Shown here: one piece after another, positions 25,386-34,490 of the stretch | How the letters are laid out: each line of letters starts with the position of its first letter | Numbering within the stretch: the stretch's first letter is position 1 | Source: Anaerotignum propionicum DSM 1682 | Lineage (GTDB): Bacteria > Bacillota > Clostridia > Lachnospirales > Anaerotignaceae | DNA length: 64,000 bases | Direction of reading: 5' to 3' | Assembly (NCBI RefSeq): GCF_001561955.1 | Contig: NZ_CP014223.1 | Span: 3,038,001-3,102,000 of the forward strand | Program-made: the position numbers and the translations under genes | Notes under the pieces: generated by a model | Database searches by the model: none | What the model was told of the DNA's origin: nothing | Seen by the model: only the letters and a program-made list of their open reading frames with translations

Positions 25386-26000
25386 TCACTTATCTTGCAG
25401 TAACTGATTCCAACAAGCCACCATGCATGCGACCATCGCTTCCAAATTTCTCCCCGCATTCTCCTCAGATTTTTCATGGGAAACCAAGTGTACAAAAAGA
25501 TTCACTTGGGTATGGGCAAACCAGTGAAGCATATAGTCTGCTGGTTTTGACAGATTTCTTTGTAAACAAATCCGCTCAGCCATAAGACGATATTTTTTTT
25601 CTGTCATCTCCACAAATTGCTCCTCTGTATGCTCGAACTTGGAGCCTCTGGATTTTGTTAACAACAGATGGAATGCGTCATAATTTTGGTAAATGCAATG
25701 GAGCATTTCTTTTGCACATGCCAAGTCCTCCATATCCTCTTTTACCTGATTAAGGTATTCCTCCTGATATAGCTCTTTGTCAAAATGCTCATCCAAAATC
25801 TGATTTAGCTCTCTTAAAGGCTCTTCCACAATGGAAGCAAATAAATCTTCCTTATTTTCAAAGAAAAAATATAAGGCACCTGTGGTGACCCCTGCATTTT
25901 TGCAAATATTTCGTAGGGAGGCTTGGGCAAAGCCTTTTTCCAAAAATTCTTTTCTGCCCCACTGAATCAACTGCTCTTTCGTTTCTTTCTCGTTTTTCAA
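25386..26000 (-). CDS. TetR/AcrR family regulator
   Basis: About 204 residues. The HTH (FLEKGFAQASLRNICKNAGVTTGALYFFFENKEDLF) is near the N-terminus and the rest is a helical ligand-binding domain. The TTG at 26000 is preferred because AGGAGG is 6 nt upstream. The ATG at 26021 has no ribosome site and would place the site within the coding part. It precedes the ZIP transporter, so metal- or stress-dependent control of that gene is plausible but not shown. Confidence 0.87.
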   Translation of the reverse strand: MKNEKETKEQLIQWGRKEFLEKGFAQASLRNICKNAGVTTGALYFFFENKEDLFASIVEEPLRELNQILDEHFDKELYQEEYLNQVKEDMEDLACAKEMLHCIYQNYDAFHLLLTKSRGSKFEHTEEQFVEMTEKKYRLMAERICLQRNLSKPADYMLHWFAHTQVNLFVHLVSHEKSEENAGRNLEAMVACMVACWNQLLQDK

Positions 26001-26047
26001 AGGATACCTCCTTCTCAACATAACACCGTTATCTATTTTCTATTATT

Positions 26048-26076
26048 ATAGTATGTCGTATTTATTTTTTTGTCAA
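26048..26076 (-). promoter_or_regulatory. Sigma-A promoter of tetR-ZIP operon
   Basis: TTGACA (26071-26076) and TACTAT (26048-26053) on the minus strand, spaced 17 nt, about 50 nt before the TTG start. Confidence 0.65.
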
Positions 26077-26196
26077 TATACATCTCAGTAACCCACCGAA
26101 ACATGACCAACACATTAACTGACGAAAATAAAGTTAATACAGGTTAAATAATTTTTTTAGCCTTTAACAGTAATAACCCTTAATGTAATTTTAGAT

Positions 26197-27072
26197 TTAA
26201 TATAACTTGATTAAATGTTCCATAAAATGATTCATTTTTTGTGTGATAAATTTCTTCTTATGATAGGCAATTTTGAATTGCCGAATAAACGCTATTCCTT
26301 CTATTTGAGAAGAAAATAGAGTCTTGTTTTCAAGCTCTTTTAAAACACTTTTCTGGGAAATAACAGAAATACCCAAATTGTTTTCTACGGCATTCTTAAT
26401 GGTTTCCGAATTATTGCAAACCCATGATGCAGACCAACTGACATTGTTTGCCGCCATTTTTATTTCAAACAGCTTTCTGGTGCCACTACCCTTTTCTCGG
26501 ATGATGAAATTCTCTTTTTCAAGTTCAAAGGGAAATACCACTGCCTTTTGTGAAAAGGGATGCTCCTTCCCACAGATTAATATTAGTTCATCCTGAAGAA
26601 AAGGTTTTATGGTAATATCCGATGATAGAATTTCCCCCTCTACTAACCCCAAATCAACCTCATTGTTTAGAATAAGGGATTCTATCACAGTTGTGTTATC
26701 CTCAATCACCTCAAAACTTGTAGTAGGACTGACATTTTGAAAGGACTTCACCAATTTTGGTAAAATGGCTGAGCCTACCGTAACACTGGCTCCAATACGA
26801 ATCACGCCGCTTTCCGACAAAGATTTTATACTGGCTTCTGCTTCCTCAGTCATTTTAGTGATATGCCTAGCATAGCTCAGCAGCTTTTCTCCTGCATCCG
26901 TCAGATAAATTCTTTTAGAAAGCCGTTCAAAAAGCTTTGTTCCGTAATATGCTTCCAAGTCAGAAATTGCTTGACTCACCGCTGACTGAGAGATATATAA
27001 ACGCTCCGCCGCTTGAGTCATATTCATGGTCTCACACACCTCTATAAAAATTTTAAAATGCCTTAATGTCAT
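26197..27072 (-). CDS. LysR-family transcriptional regulator (YeiE/CysL-like context)
   Basis: A 291-residue LTTR. The N-terminal HTH is MTLRHFKIFIEVCETMNMTQAAERLYISQSAVSQAISDLE (given as residues 1-40 region), followed by the linker helix and a LysR_substrate domain. The ATG at 27072 has CGGAGG 6 nt upstream. It is divergent from a YeiH-type exporter, an arrangement also seen for YeiE-YeiH in Escherichia coli, where the regulator responds to sulfite. It probably activates the neighbouring exporter. The ligand here is inferred only from context. Confidence 0.9.
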   Translation of the reverse strand: MTLRHFKIFIEVCETMNMTQAAERLYISQSAVSQAISDLEAYYGTKLFERLSKRIYLTDAGEKLLSYARHITKMTEEAEASIKSLSESGVIRIGASVTVGSAILPKLVKSFQNVSPTTSFEVIEDNTTVIESLILNNEVDLGLVEGEILSSDITIKPFLQDELILICGKEHPFSQKAVVFPFELEKENFIIREKGSGTRKLFEIKMAANNVSWSASWVCNNSETIKNAVENNLGISVISQKSVLKELENKTLFSSQIEGIAFIRQFKIAYHKKKFITQKMNHFMEHLIKLY

Positions 27073-27193
27073 AAGTAACCTCCGATGCATAAGCTTTTAC
27101 TTATCAATATTATCTTATAATAATATTTTAATTATTATTGTGCAAGAGGTATAATACAATCAGTATAAAACCAAATAAAGGAGAAGAACAAAC

Positions 27194-28174
27194 ATGGTAA
27201 AAAGAAAAATAGGAGGAATCCTTCTTGCAGGGGGAATTGCCATTCCTGCGTGGCTAATTGGTAAGGCATTTCCCATCATAGGCAGCCCTGTCTTAGGGAT
27301 ATTGTTCGGTATGATTCTGGCTTTTTGGAATCGATCCACTCATTTTAACGAAGGCATTCAATTTACGTCGAAAAAAATTCTGCAATACGCAATCATACTT
27401 TTGGGATTTGAAATGAACTTATTTAATATTTTTAGTGTTGGAAAGCAAACCATCTTACTTATGGTATTTACCCTATCCGCAGCATTTATAACCGCATTTT
27501 TTGCAGGAAAACTTCTCAAGCTGGATGGAAATACAAAAACGCTGATTGGTGTAGGCTCTGCCATTTGCGGCGGCTCTGCCATTGCCGCAACAGCCCCCGT
27601 TATTCATGCGAAAGATGAAGAAATCGCCCGTTCTATTTCAACAATCTTTCTATTTAATGTAATTGCGGCGTTCCTATTTCCCGCCTTGGGACACCTGTTT
27701 GGAATGAGCGATCATACCTTTGGCCTCTGGGCAGGAACCGCAGTGAACGATACCTCTTCTGTGGTTGCCGCAGGCTATGCTTTCAGTGATACCGCAGGAA
27801 ATCTATCCGTTATTGTAAAATTGACAAGAACTCTAGCCATTGTTCCCATTACCCTTGTTTTGGCAGTTATTACTTCAAAAAAGAACGCTGGAGAAAATGC
27901 AAATTACAGCATCGCCAAAATTTTCCCATGGTTTGTACTTGGTTTTCTGGGTGCATCTATATTGAATACCTTCCTGACTATCCCAAGCAATGCAACCCAT
28001 TTTCTTGCCCAAGCCGGAAAGTTTATGATTGTCATGGCAATGGCTGCAATCGGTTTAAACACAAATATCATTAAATTAGTGAAAAATGGAGCGAAACCTA
28101 TACTGCTGGGTTTTTTATGCTGGCTTTCTGTCTCCGTTGTTTCATTGGCTGTTCAATATCTTTTTCATATCTAA
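27194..28174 (+). CDS. YeiH/UPF0324 family putative sulfate/sulfite exporter
   Basis: A 326-residue membrane protein of the putative sulfate exporter family (Cons_hypoth698). About ten hydrophobic segments are visible, with the family motifs LIGVGSAICGGSAIAATAP and AGTAVNDTSSVVAAGYAFSD, the latter holding conserved Asp/Asn residues. It probably moves a sulfur oxyanion or a related anion across the membrane, but the direction and substrate are not firmly known for the family. AAAGGAG precedes the ATG. Divergent from the LysR regulator, with a 121-nt AT-rich shared control region (27073-27193) that includes a TATAAT box. Confidence 0.9.
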   Translation: MVKRKIGGILLAGGIAIPAWLIGKAFPIIGSPVLGILFGMILAFWNRSTHFNEGIQFTSKKILQYAIILLGFEMNLFNIFSVGKQTILLMVFTLSAAFITAFFAGKLLKLDGNTKTLIGVGSAICGGSAIAATAPVIHAKDEEIARSISTIFLFNVIAAFLFPALGHLFGMSDHTFGLWAGTAVNDTSSVVAAGYAFSDTAGNLSVIVKLTRTLAIVPITLVLAVITSKKNAGENANYSIAKIFPWFVLGFLGASILNTFLTIPSNATHFLAQAGKFMIVMAMAAIGLNTNIIKLVKNGAKPILLGFLCWLSVSVVSLAVQYLFHI

Positions 28175-28236
28175 ACAAACATGATGATATGAAAACTTGC
28201 TGCTAATTCATTCCATAGACATATCAGCAATAAATA

Positions 28237-28265
28237 AAAGGAGCTGAGAAAATTCCAGCTCCTTT
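28237..28265. terminator. Bidirectional terminator
   Basis: AAAGGAGCTG pairs with CAGCTCCTTT between convergent yeiH-like and RidA-like genes; the minus side is followed by TTTTATTTATT. Confidence 0.75.
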
Positions 28266-28322
28266 CTTATTCATTCAGTTAGGCACGCAAGTACCTTATC
28301 GATAACCCTATTTCTTTAAAGT

Positions 28323-28718
28323 TTATCCTGCCGCCCATATTTCTATTTCTATTTTTATTGAATCCAAACCTAAGGCGTTCACATAGGCAATTGTCATTGA
28401 AGGAGAAATTTCTCCAAAAAAATCACAATAAATCTTATCGAAATACTCCCAGTCGATTTCTACTATGGACCATATATTTACCTTAATCACATTATCTGGT
28501 TCCAAATCCACACTTTTCAATAAATTTGATATATTTATAAATGTATTCTCTACTTGCTGATTAAAATCATTAGGAATATCTCCACCTAAATCTGCTCCAA
28601 TTTGGCCTGAAAACGTATAAAAAGTTGCATTAGGCTTTATTTTTGTGATATGGGTATAATGCCCCACCTCTTTACTCACTCCTGATGGAGACAATCTGGT
28701 AACTACATGATTTTTCAT
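28323..28718 (-). CDS. RidA/YjgF/YER057c/UK114-family protein
   Basis: A 131-residue Rid-family protein. Typical members hydrolyse reactive enamine/imine intermediates from PLP enzymes. Visible are FYTFSGQIGADLGG, the segment VENTFINISNLLKSVDLEPDNVIKVNIW and the C-terminal KIEIEIWAAG. The usual catalytic arginine motif (near RxxxxV) is not obvious here, so it may belong to a non-catalytic subgroup. ATG 28718 has AGGA 9 nt upstream. A perfect inverted repeat lies about 40 nt upstream (28759-28781). Confidence 0.82.
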   Translation of the reverse strand: MKNHVVTRLSPSGVSKEVGHYTHITKIKPNATFYTFSGQIGADLGGDIPNDFNQQVENTFINISNLLKSVDLEPDNVIKVNIWSIVEIDWEYFDKIYCDFFGEISPSMTIAYVNALGLDSIKIEIEIWAAG

Positions 28719-28758
28719 TTCATAACATCCTTTCTCTATTGGATAAATGATTTCTAAC

Positions 28759-28781
28759 ACTGTATATCTCTGATATACAGT
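28759..28781. promoter_or_regulatory. Perfect inverted repeat, candidate operator upstream of RidA-like gene
   Basis: ACTGTATATC (28759-28768) and GATATACAGT (28772-28781) are perfect complements with 3 nt between. Ten-bp arms with a 3-nt centre suit a dimeric regulator. No adjacent regulator gene is obvious. Confidence 0.6.
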
Positions 28782-29134
28782 TATCCTCTGCTAGAAATTT
28801 ATTTATCAAAAATAGAGATGGAATGTTCGTTTTTTATAAGACTACAACTAATAAAAATTAATATCATTCCCTTCCCCCCTTTCAAAGTATTATATGGATA
28901 ACCGCGCCTACAGTCAAGTAAGCAATTATGAATGAAAAAATAGTACTCTAACCTTTTTTCATCCATTGTAAAAAACATGCAGTTTTTTCGTAACCACGTA
29001 TCTTAATTAAAAACACAATCAGGACTAACACAAAATGTATATCTTATTTCTTAGTATTTGTTTACTTTCCTCAAGAAAAATTTAAGATAACATTGTTGAA
29101 AATATGGTAATATATAGAAAAAGGAGTGTTTAAA
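28782..29134. other. AT-rich intergenic region
   Basis: About 350 nt between divergent RidA-like and WG-repeat genes, without a plausible coding frame. Apart from the inverted repeat at its left end I see no defined structure. Confidence 0.4.
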
Positions 29135-30556
29135 ATGAAGAGAAAGAGTGTAATTCAGTTTTTAATTGTAAGCCTGCTATTACATAGTGGATGCAGTTTA
29201 TTGAGTGAAAAAAATATATACGCCAGCAAAATTGCTAAATATGAGACAAATTTCAATACAAATTACAAAACTTTACATGGCTTTTCAGAAAATTTAATAC
29301 CTATTGAAGATAAAAATGGAATTGGATTTATTAACACAAAAGGGAATATAATTGCTTCTCCATCTTGGGAAAGTGTGATGCCTTTCAAAAACGAACGTGC
29401 TATTGTATCTAAAAACAGAAAATATGGCCTTATAAATACTGAGGGGAAAATAATTGTTAGTCCTCAGTATACTTTTATGGAAGATTGCGAGAATGGATTG
29501 TTTGTCGTTGCCAAGGATAAAGAATTTGGATTAATAGATACAGACGGGAAAATGGTATTAAATTTAAATTACCAGTGGATATCAACTTTTAATGATGATA
29601 TGGCTATGGTAAAAAAAACCGGAAAATATGGATTTATAGATAAAACCGGAAAACTTACTATACCTATAGAATGGGATTGTCTTGGAGTTTTTGAAAATGG
29701 ACTTGCTCCGGCTGTTAATATAAATAAAAATATATGTGGATTTATAGATAAAAATGGAATTGTGGTTACAAAAGTTGAAGATTATTATTTTGATGACCAA
29801 GCCAAGAAAAATAAAATAACATATTCACAGTTATTTATGCCATCAGAAGGTGTAGCTATTTATAAAACTGTGGAGGGTGATAACGGATATGTTGGAATTG
29901 ATGGAAAGATTATTTCACCTCCCCAAAAAAAGACTTTATCTTCTTTTAAAAACGGAATTGGGGTAATTCAAAAAAGTAATGGCACATCAACTATGATTAA
30001 TAAACGCGGAAAAGTAATTGCTAATATTGATGGCTATATCCTAAATAGTTTTAGTTGCAATATGGGCTTTGCAGAAAAAAATAAAAAATATGTCGCGGTT
30101 AATACAGAAGGTAAATTAGTAACCGGTTATGTTTTCACCGATTTTAAAGATTGCACAGAAAATTTGGCTGCAGTAAAAACCGAAAAAGGGAAATGGGGTT
30201 TTATTAATTCAGAAGGTAAATTGGTAATTGCTGATAAATGGGATTATGTTACACAATTTAATAACGGAACCGCCATAGCAGAATCAAGTACAGCGGGAAT
30301 AACAAAATATGCTATTATTGATAAGGATGGAAAGCTTGTTGGAAATAAAACTTGGGACTTTGTAGGAAAATATGAATACGGTGAAAATGCAAATAAGTTC
30401 ATCCTGGTTAGTGAAAATAAAAAATTTGGGTTGCTTGATCATGCGGGAAACATTTTAATTCCCCCTCAATGGGATGGTATATCCGGTGGATATGATTACG
30501 GAAAATTTCTATTACAAGAAAAAGATACATATTATGCAATATCAATAGCTAACTAA
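29135..30556 (+). CDS. WG-repeat (KWG) lipoprotein
   Basis: A 473-residue secreted lipoprotein. The signal peptide ends LLLHSGC (Cys20 lipid anchor). The mature part is a series of about ten WG/KWG repeats of roughly 35-45 residues, each with a core such as KYGLINTEGKII, KYGFIDKTGKL or KWGFINSEGKLV followed by a W/Y-containing strand. These fold into beta structures thought to mediate binding. The function is unknown. ATG 29135 follows AAAGGAG at 8 nt. Codon use is AT-rich compared with neighbours and the gene stands alone, so recent acquisition is possible. Confidence 0.88.
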   Translation: MKRKSVIQFLIVSLLLHSGCSLLSEKNIYASKIAKYETNFNTNYKTLHGFSENLIPIEDKNGIGFINTKGNIIASPSWESVMPFKNERAIVSKNRKYGLINTEGKIIVSPQYTFMEDCENGLFVVAKDKEFGLIDTDGKMVLNLNYQWISTFNDDMAMVKKTGKYGFIDKTGKLTIPIEWDCLGVFENGLAPAVNINKNICGFIDKNGIVVTKVEDYYFDDQAKKNKITYSQLFMPSEGVAIYKTVEGDNGYVGIDGKIISPPQKKTLSSFKNGIGVIQKSNGTSTMINKRGKVIANIDGYILNSFSCNMGFAEKNKKYVAVNTEGKLVTGYVFTDFKDCTENLAAVKTEKGKWGFINSEGKLVIADKWDYVTQFNNGTAIAESSTAGITKYAIIDKDGKLVGNKTWDFVGKYEYGENANKFILVSENKKFGLLDHAGNILIPPQWDGISGGYDYGKFLLQEKDTYYAISIAN

Positions 30557-30762
30557 AATTAAATAAAGTAATTTTCACGTTTCTTTAAAAGCATTAGGGT
30601 CAAAGAAAATTTGAGGTTAGCAGTTTCAACTTAAAACATCTTCAAAATATTCACCAGGAGCGCCCTATTAAAATTCCCCTTTTAAAAATTAATAGAAAGC
30701 AAATGATATTTTTAAGTACAACGTATAAAGTATCAATCTGCTAACATAACCTTAAGTCAACG

Positions 30763-30807
30763 AAAAAGGGCTGAAAACCCAAGAAACCTTGAATTTCCAA
30801 CCCTTTA
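30763..30807 (-). terminator. Terminator of tRNA-Arg transcript
   Basis: Downstream of the tRNA on the minus strand, AAAGGG...CCCTTT with additional pairing forms an imperfect stem followed by TTTTTCG. Confidence 0.6.
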
Positions 30808-30810
30808 TGA

Positions 30811-30884
30811 TGTCCCAGACAGGAGTCGAACCTGCGACCTTCCCCTTAGGAGGGGGACGCTCTATCCAACTGAGCTACTGAGAC
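30811..30884 (-). tRNA. tRNA-Arg (anticodon CCT)
   Basis: A 74-nt cloverleaf on the minus strand. The acceptor stem is GTCTCAG/CTGGGAC (one G-U pair), the D arm GCTCAGTTGGATAGAGC, and the anticodon stem TCCCC/GGGGA with loop CTCCTAA, giving anticodon CCT, which reads AGG. The T arm is GCAGG TTCGACT CCTGT. CCA is not encoded. A promoter (TTGACT/TAAAAT) lies about 50 nt upstream. Confidence 0.97.
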
Positions 30885-30938
30885 AAATTATAATATAGAA
30901 TATAGATAGCTAAGAGACTCTCAAAGCAGTCCTTTTCT

Positions 30939-30967
30939 ATTTTATGCGTATCCCCTGCCACAGTCAA
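30939..30967 (-). promoter_or_regulatory. Promoter of tRNA-Arg gene
   Basis: TTGACT (30962-30967) and TAAAAT (30939-30944) on the minus strand with 17-nt spacing. It lies inside the 3' region of glmM, overlapping a CCCCTGC/GCAGGGG inverted repeat (30952-30990) that may be the glmM terminator or attenuator. Confidence 0.65.
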
Positions 30968-30997
30968 GTAGTTTTATGCCATAGCAGGGGAATTTTT

Positions 30998-32347
30998 TTA
31001 TTGAAGTTTTTCCTCAATGAAAGCCGCTAACTTCATGGCTTCCTTTTCCATTGCTTCTTTGTCCTTGCCTTCAATCATTACTCGTACCAAAGGCTCCGTA
31101 CCGGAAGTGCGAATCAGCACTCTTCCGTCAGAAGAAAATTTTTCCTGCAAAGCCTCAATCGCAGCTTTTATTTCAGGAACCTCCATATATTCATTCTTCC
31201 GTGCATTGTTCACCCGCGCATTTACTAAAACCTGAGGCATAACTTCCATGGTTTTTCCCAATTCAGAGGCCTTTTTCCCACTGCGATTCATGACAGATAA
31301 AAGCTGAATTGCAGTCAAAACACCATCCCCTGTTGAGTTGTAATCCAGAAAAATAATATGACCGGATTGCTCTCCCCCTAAGTTATAGCCTTCTGCCAGC
31401 ATACTTTCCAGAACATACCTGTCGCCAACATTAGTTTGCAAAACAGAAATTTCATTTTCACGCCCCATCATTGTTAGCCCTAGGTTAGACATGACCGTAC
31501 CAACAATAGTGTCTTTTTTCAATTCTCCCCTTGCCTTCATATCACACCCGCAAATTGCCAGAATCTTATCTCCGTCAATCACTTGGCCATTTTCATCCAC
31601 CGCCAAGCAACGATCTGCATCTCCATCAAAGGCAAAGCCTATATCAGCGCCATTTTCCTTTACCAATGCCACTAAATCCTCCATATGGGTTGAACCGCAC
31701 TTATCATTAATATTGGTTCCATCAGGCTCATTATGTATGATGCAAAGTTGGGCTCCCAACTCAAGCATCGTAATCGGTGCCGCTTTATAAGCAGCTCCAT
31801 TGGCACAATCTAATGCCACCTTTATCCCTTGAAAACGCTCCGTTGTACTGTTTCTAAGGAATGCAATGTAATCATCCAATGCTTCTTCCGCATAACCTCT
31901 GGTTCCAATCCCATTTCCTGTGGGGCAAGGCAAAACCTCCATACGACTTAAAACGATATCCTCTATTTCATCTTCCAATTCGTCACTCAGTTTATAGCCT
32001 TGATCACTAAAAAACTTAATGCCATTATATTCAACCGGGTTATGGGATGCAGAAATCATCACCCCTGCGTCCAAACGATAGTGACGCACCAAATATGCCA
32101 CAGCAGGTGTGGGAATTACCCCCGCAATCACTGCATGGGCACCAACGGAGCAAATACCTGCAACCAAAGCAGACTCCAGCATATCACCACTGATTCGTGT
32201 ATCCATTGCCACCAAAATACGGGGTGCATGCTTCTTTTCCTTCGTTAAAACATATGCCCCAGCCCGGCCAAGCTGATACGCCATCTCTCCAGTCAATTCC
32301 GTATTGGCAACGCCTCTAACCCCATCAGTACCAAATAATCTACCCAT
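30998..32347 (-). CDS. glmM: Phosphoglucosamine mutase
   Basis: A 449-residue enzyme converting glucosamine-6-phosphate to glucosamine-1-phosphate for peptidoglycan synthesis. It has the phosphoserine loop ISASHNP (Ser101), the magnesium loop FAFDGDADRC, the sugar loop GGEQSGH and the C-terminal phosphate loop RTSGTEPLVRVM. ATG 32347 follows GGAGG at 8 nt. Third gene of cdaA-cdaR-glmM, a widely conserved order. GlmM can interact with and inhibit CdaA in other Firmicutes. Confidence 0.97.
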   Translation of the reverse strand: MGRLFGTDGVRGVANTELTGEMAYQLGRAGAYVLTKEKKHAPRILVAMDTRISGDMLESALVAGICSVGAHAVIAGVIPTPAVAYLVRHYRLDAGVMISASHNPVEYNGIKFFSDQGYKLSDELEDEIEDIVLSRMEVLPCPTGNGIGTRGYAEEALDDYIAFLRNSTTERFQGIKVALDCANGAAYKAAPITMLELGAQLCIIHNEPDGTNINDKCGSTHMEDLVALVKENGADIGFAFDGDADRCLAVDENGQVIDGDKILAICGCDMKARGELKKDTIVGTVMSNLGLTMMGRENEISVLQTNVGDRYVLESMLAEGYNLGGEQSGHIIFLDYNSTGDGVLTAIQLLSVMNRSGKKASELGKTMEVMPQVLVNARVNNARKNEYMEVPEIKAAIEALQEKFSSDGRVLIRTSGTEPLVRVMIEGKDKEAMEKEAMKLAAFIEEKLQ

Positions 32348-32367
32348 TTATATTTCCTCCAAAAAAA

Positions 32368-33639
32368 TCATGATTCACTATCGGATGCGTCCGCTTCTTG
32401 GGAAATGGCAACATCAATATATGCATACCCAGCGGTAATGCCGTCTGCTAAATTCAAGGTAATCGGCACCTTGTGATGCCCCACAGAAAGTCCGCTTACA
32501 TCCACAGTACCCGTAAGAGTACTCTCATCTATATTATTAATCAATGTTTCCTCACCTGTTATCACAACTTTGGCACTGCCGCTGATTTCATAACTCATTC
32601 CGCTTACACCTTTTAGCACAGTCAGCTGGTTTGAACGAACCACAATCTCACGGCTGTTTGCAGCCAATACTTGCACATTTACCTGTATGGTTGGGCTGCT
32701 GCCATCTTTAATGGCTATCCCCTCAGGAAGATAATCCGCCACAGCGAAGCTCTTTCGAAGGGTAGCACCGCTTCCTGAAATATCAATATCCGGTAATTGA
32801 AGATAGATAAAATCTTTCAAAATTTCAGGGTTTGCAACAACTTCTATGGTTTGAGGTGTACAAGTTGTTTCCCCAAATTCAAAGCCATCAGCAGGGGTAC
32901 CTGAAATATTCACCTTAATAGGAATGGATTTTAAACCCAGTGCACCGTAAATCACCGTAACTTCAGATGTGCCTAGCTTTACACCCTTCACTTGCGTCCC
33001 ATGGGAATCATAAGGAACCAGCTTGGCGTTAAGCTGCACATCCCCTTGAACATCCTGCGCGTTAATCATTCCTCGTACCGCAATAACCCGCTCCACTGAC
33101 GACGCAGGCCCTTTCACCCAAACAGTATTTGCACTCAATACAGGGGCAGAATACAAAGCATTCTTGGGAAGCTCGCCATTTAGAGTGATTTCAATAGGAA
33201 GCTCCTTACTTGCCAATCTTTCGATACTCACCTGAATATTTGCAGGGGCCTTACTCACAATGGTATAGCCACTGTATCCCCCAAGCATTTCTACCTTCAC
33301 AGGCAAGGAAACCGTGTCTCCCGCCATAGCATTTTTCAGCCCAGAAAAATCCACAGAAACTTGCAGCCAATCGTTAGACTGGTTTAAACGATCCAAGGAG
33401 GTACGCTGTGCCTTGATTTTAATATTCACCTTTGTTGCAGCGATATCCTCCGCATTTCTTGCCGTCAGGCCACGGTCTGTTAAGACCTCCATATTGTCTA
33501 ATGTAATATACTTGGAATAGGTTCTTGTGTCAACAGGCTGATTGATATTAATTACCATGAACCACATGATTGTGGCAATGCCTATGGAAAGCAGCTTCCA
33601 TCCCAAGTCTTTCATCAGTGTTTCTTGAAATTTTTTCAT
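32368..33639 (-). CDS. cdaR: CdaR, YbbR-domain regulator of diadenylate cyclase
   Basis: A 423-residue extracytoplasmic protein with an N-terminal membrane anchor (WKLLSIGIATIMWFMVIN) and four YbbR domains making up the rest. CdaR binds the membrane cyclase CdaA and adjusts c-di-AMP production, perhaps in response to cell-wall state. It overlaps cdaA by 4 nt (ATGA) and is followed by glmM. Confidence 0.94.
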   Translation of the reverse strand: MKKFQETLMKDLGWKLLSIGIATIMWFMVININQPVDTRTYSKYITLDNMEVLTDRGLTARNAEDIAATKVNIKIKAQRTSLDRLNQSNDWLQVSVDFSGLKNAMAGDTVSLPVKVEMLGGYSGYTIVSKAPANIQVSIERLASKELPIEITLNGELPKNALYSAPVLSANTVWVKGPASSVERVIAVRGMINAQDVQGDVQLNAKLVPYDSHGTQVKGVKLGTSEVTVIYGALGLKSIPIKVNISGTPADGFEFGETTCTPQTIEVVANPEILKDFIYLQLPDIDISGSGATLRKSFAVADYLPEGIAIKDGSSPTIQVNVQVLAANSREIVVRSNQLTVLKGVSGMSYEISGSAKVVITGEETLINNIDESTLTGTVDVSGLSVGHHKVPITLNLADGITAGYAYIDVAISQEADASDSES

Positions 33640-34490
33640 TTATCCTGCCTTCCTTTCCAAAAAGAGAGTTTCTTCTTGCCAACTTTCTTGGTTTGTGAAA
33701 GCATTGTTCTCAATTGATCAGCAGTTAAATCTCGGTAAAGAACACCACCTCTGGCCACGGAAATAGACCCTGTTTCCTCAGATACAACAATAACATAAGC
33801 GTCTGAAACCTCACTGGCACCAATGGCCGCCCGATGTCTCGTGCCCAATTCCATGCTGATTTCATTGCTGTCGGTTAAAGGCAAAAAGCAGGTGGCTGCC
33901 GCAACCCGATTTCTGCGTATAATTACGGCACCGTCATGCAACGGCGTGTTATGCTCAAAAATATTGATTAATAACTGACTGGATATTAATGCATCAATGG
34001 GAATCCCAGTTCTCTCCAAATCCCCCAAGGGCACCTCCTGCTCAATCAAAATTAAGGCACCGGTCCTTACCGCCCCCATTTTGTCTGCGGCCTTGATGAT
34101 TTCGTCCACTGTTCTTGTGGAAGCCTTCTGACTGTCTTCCTCATCAGTACGAATGAAATACGAAAAAAACCGCCCCTTTCCCAGCTGTTCCAAAGCTTTT
34201 CTAAGCTCTGGCTGAAACACAACAATCACTGCAATGATACCAACAGAAATGGTGTTTGACAATATCCAAATAATTGTGTGCAGCTGCAAAATGGCAGCGA
34301 TGGCTGCCAAGGCAAGAATGACCAATATACCCTTAAACAGCACCCATGCCCTTGTTTCTTTAATCCAAAATATAATTTTATAAATAATATAGGCAACAAT
34401 CAGAATATCTAAAATATCTGAAAATCCAATGGATGGCCGAACAAAGCCTGTTACCCCCAAATTGTCAAATAAACCTTTTAATGCCTCCAT
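33636..34490 (-). CDS. cdaA: Diadenylate cyclase CdaA (DisA_N domain)
   Basis: A 284-residue membrane enzyme making c-di-AMP from two ATP. Three hydrophobic segments (about 22-42, 50-70, 74-92) precede the DisA_N catalytic domain with both signature motifs, DGA (186-188) and RHRAA (218-222). ATG 34490 is chosen over GTG 34499 because of the GGG spacing of about 8 nt. First gene of cdaA-cdaR-glmM. It supplies the likely ligand for the BusR-like repressor and OpuCA CBS domains encoded elsewhere in the window. Confidence 0.95.
   Translation of the reverse strand: MEALKGLFDNLGVTGFVRPSIGFSDILDILIVAYIIYKIIFWIKETRAWVLFKGILVILALAAIAAILQLHTIIWILSNTISVGIIAVIVVFQPELRKALEQLGKGRFFSYFIRTDEEDSQKASTRTVDEIIKAADKMGAVRTGALILIEQEVPLGDLERTGIPIDALISSQLLINIFEHNTPLHDGAVIIRRNRVAAATCFLPLTDSNEISMELGTRHRAAIGASEVSDAYVIVVSEETGSISVARGGVLYRDLTADQLRTMLSQTKKVGKKKLSFWKGRQDK

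Noticed and set aside
30610-30750. GTTAGCAG/CTGCTAAC inverted pair 115 nt apart, possible small transposon
   Set aside because: Only 8 bp arms, no target-site duplication and no second copy in the window.
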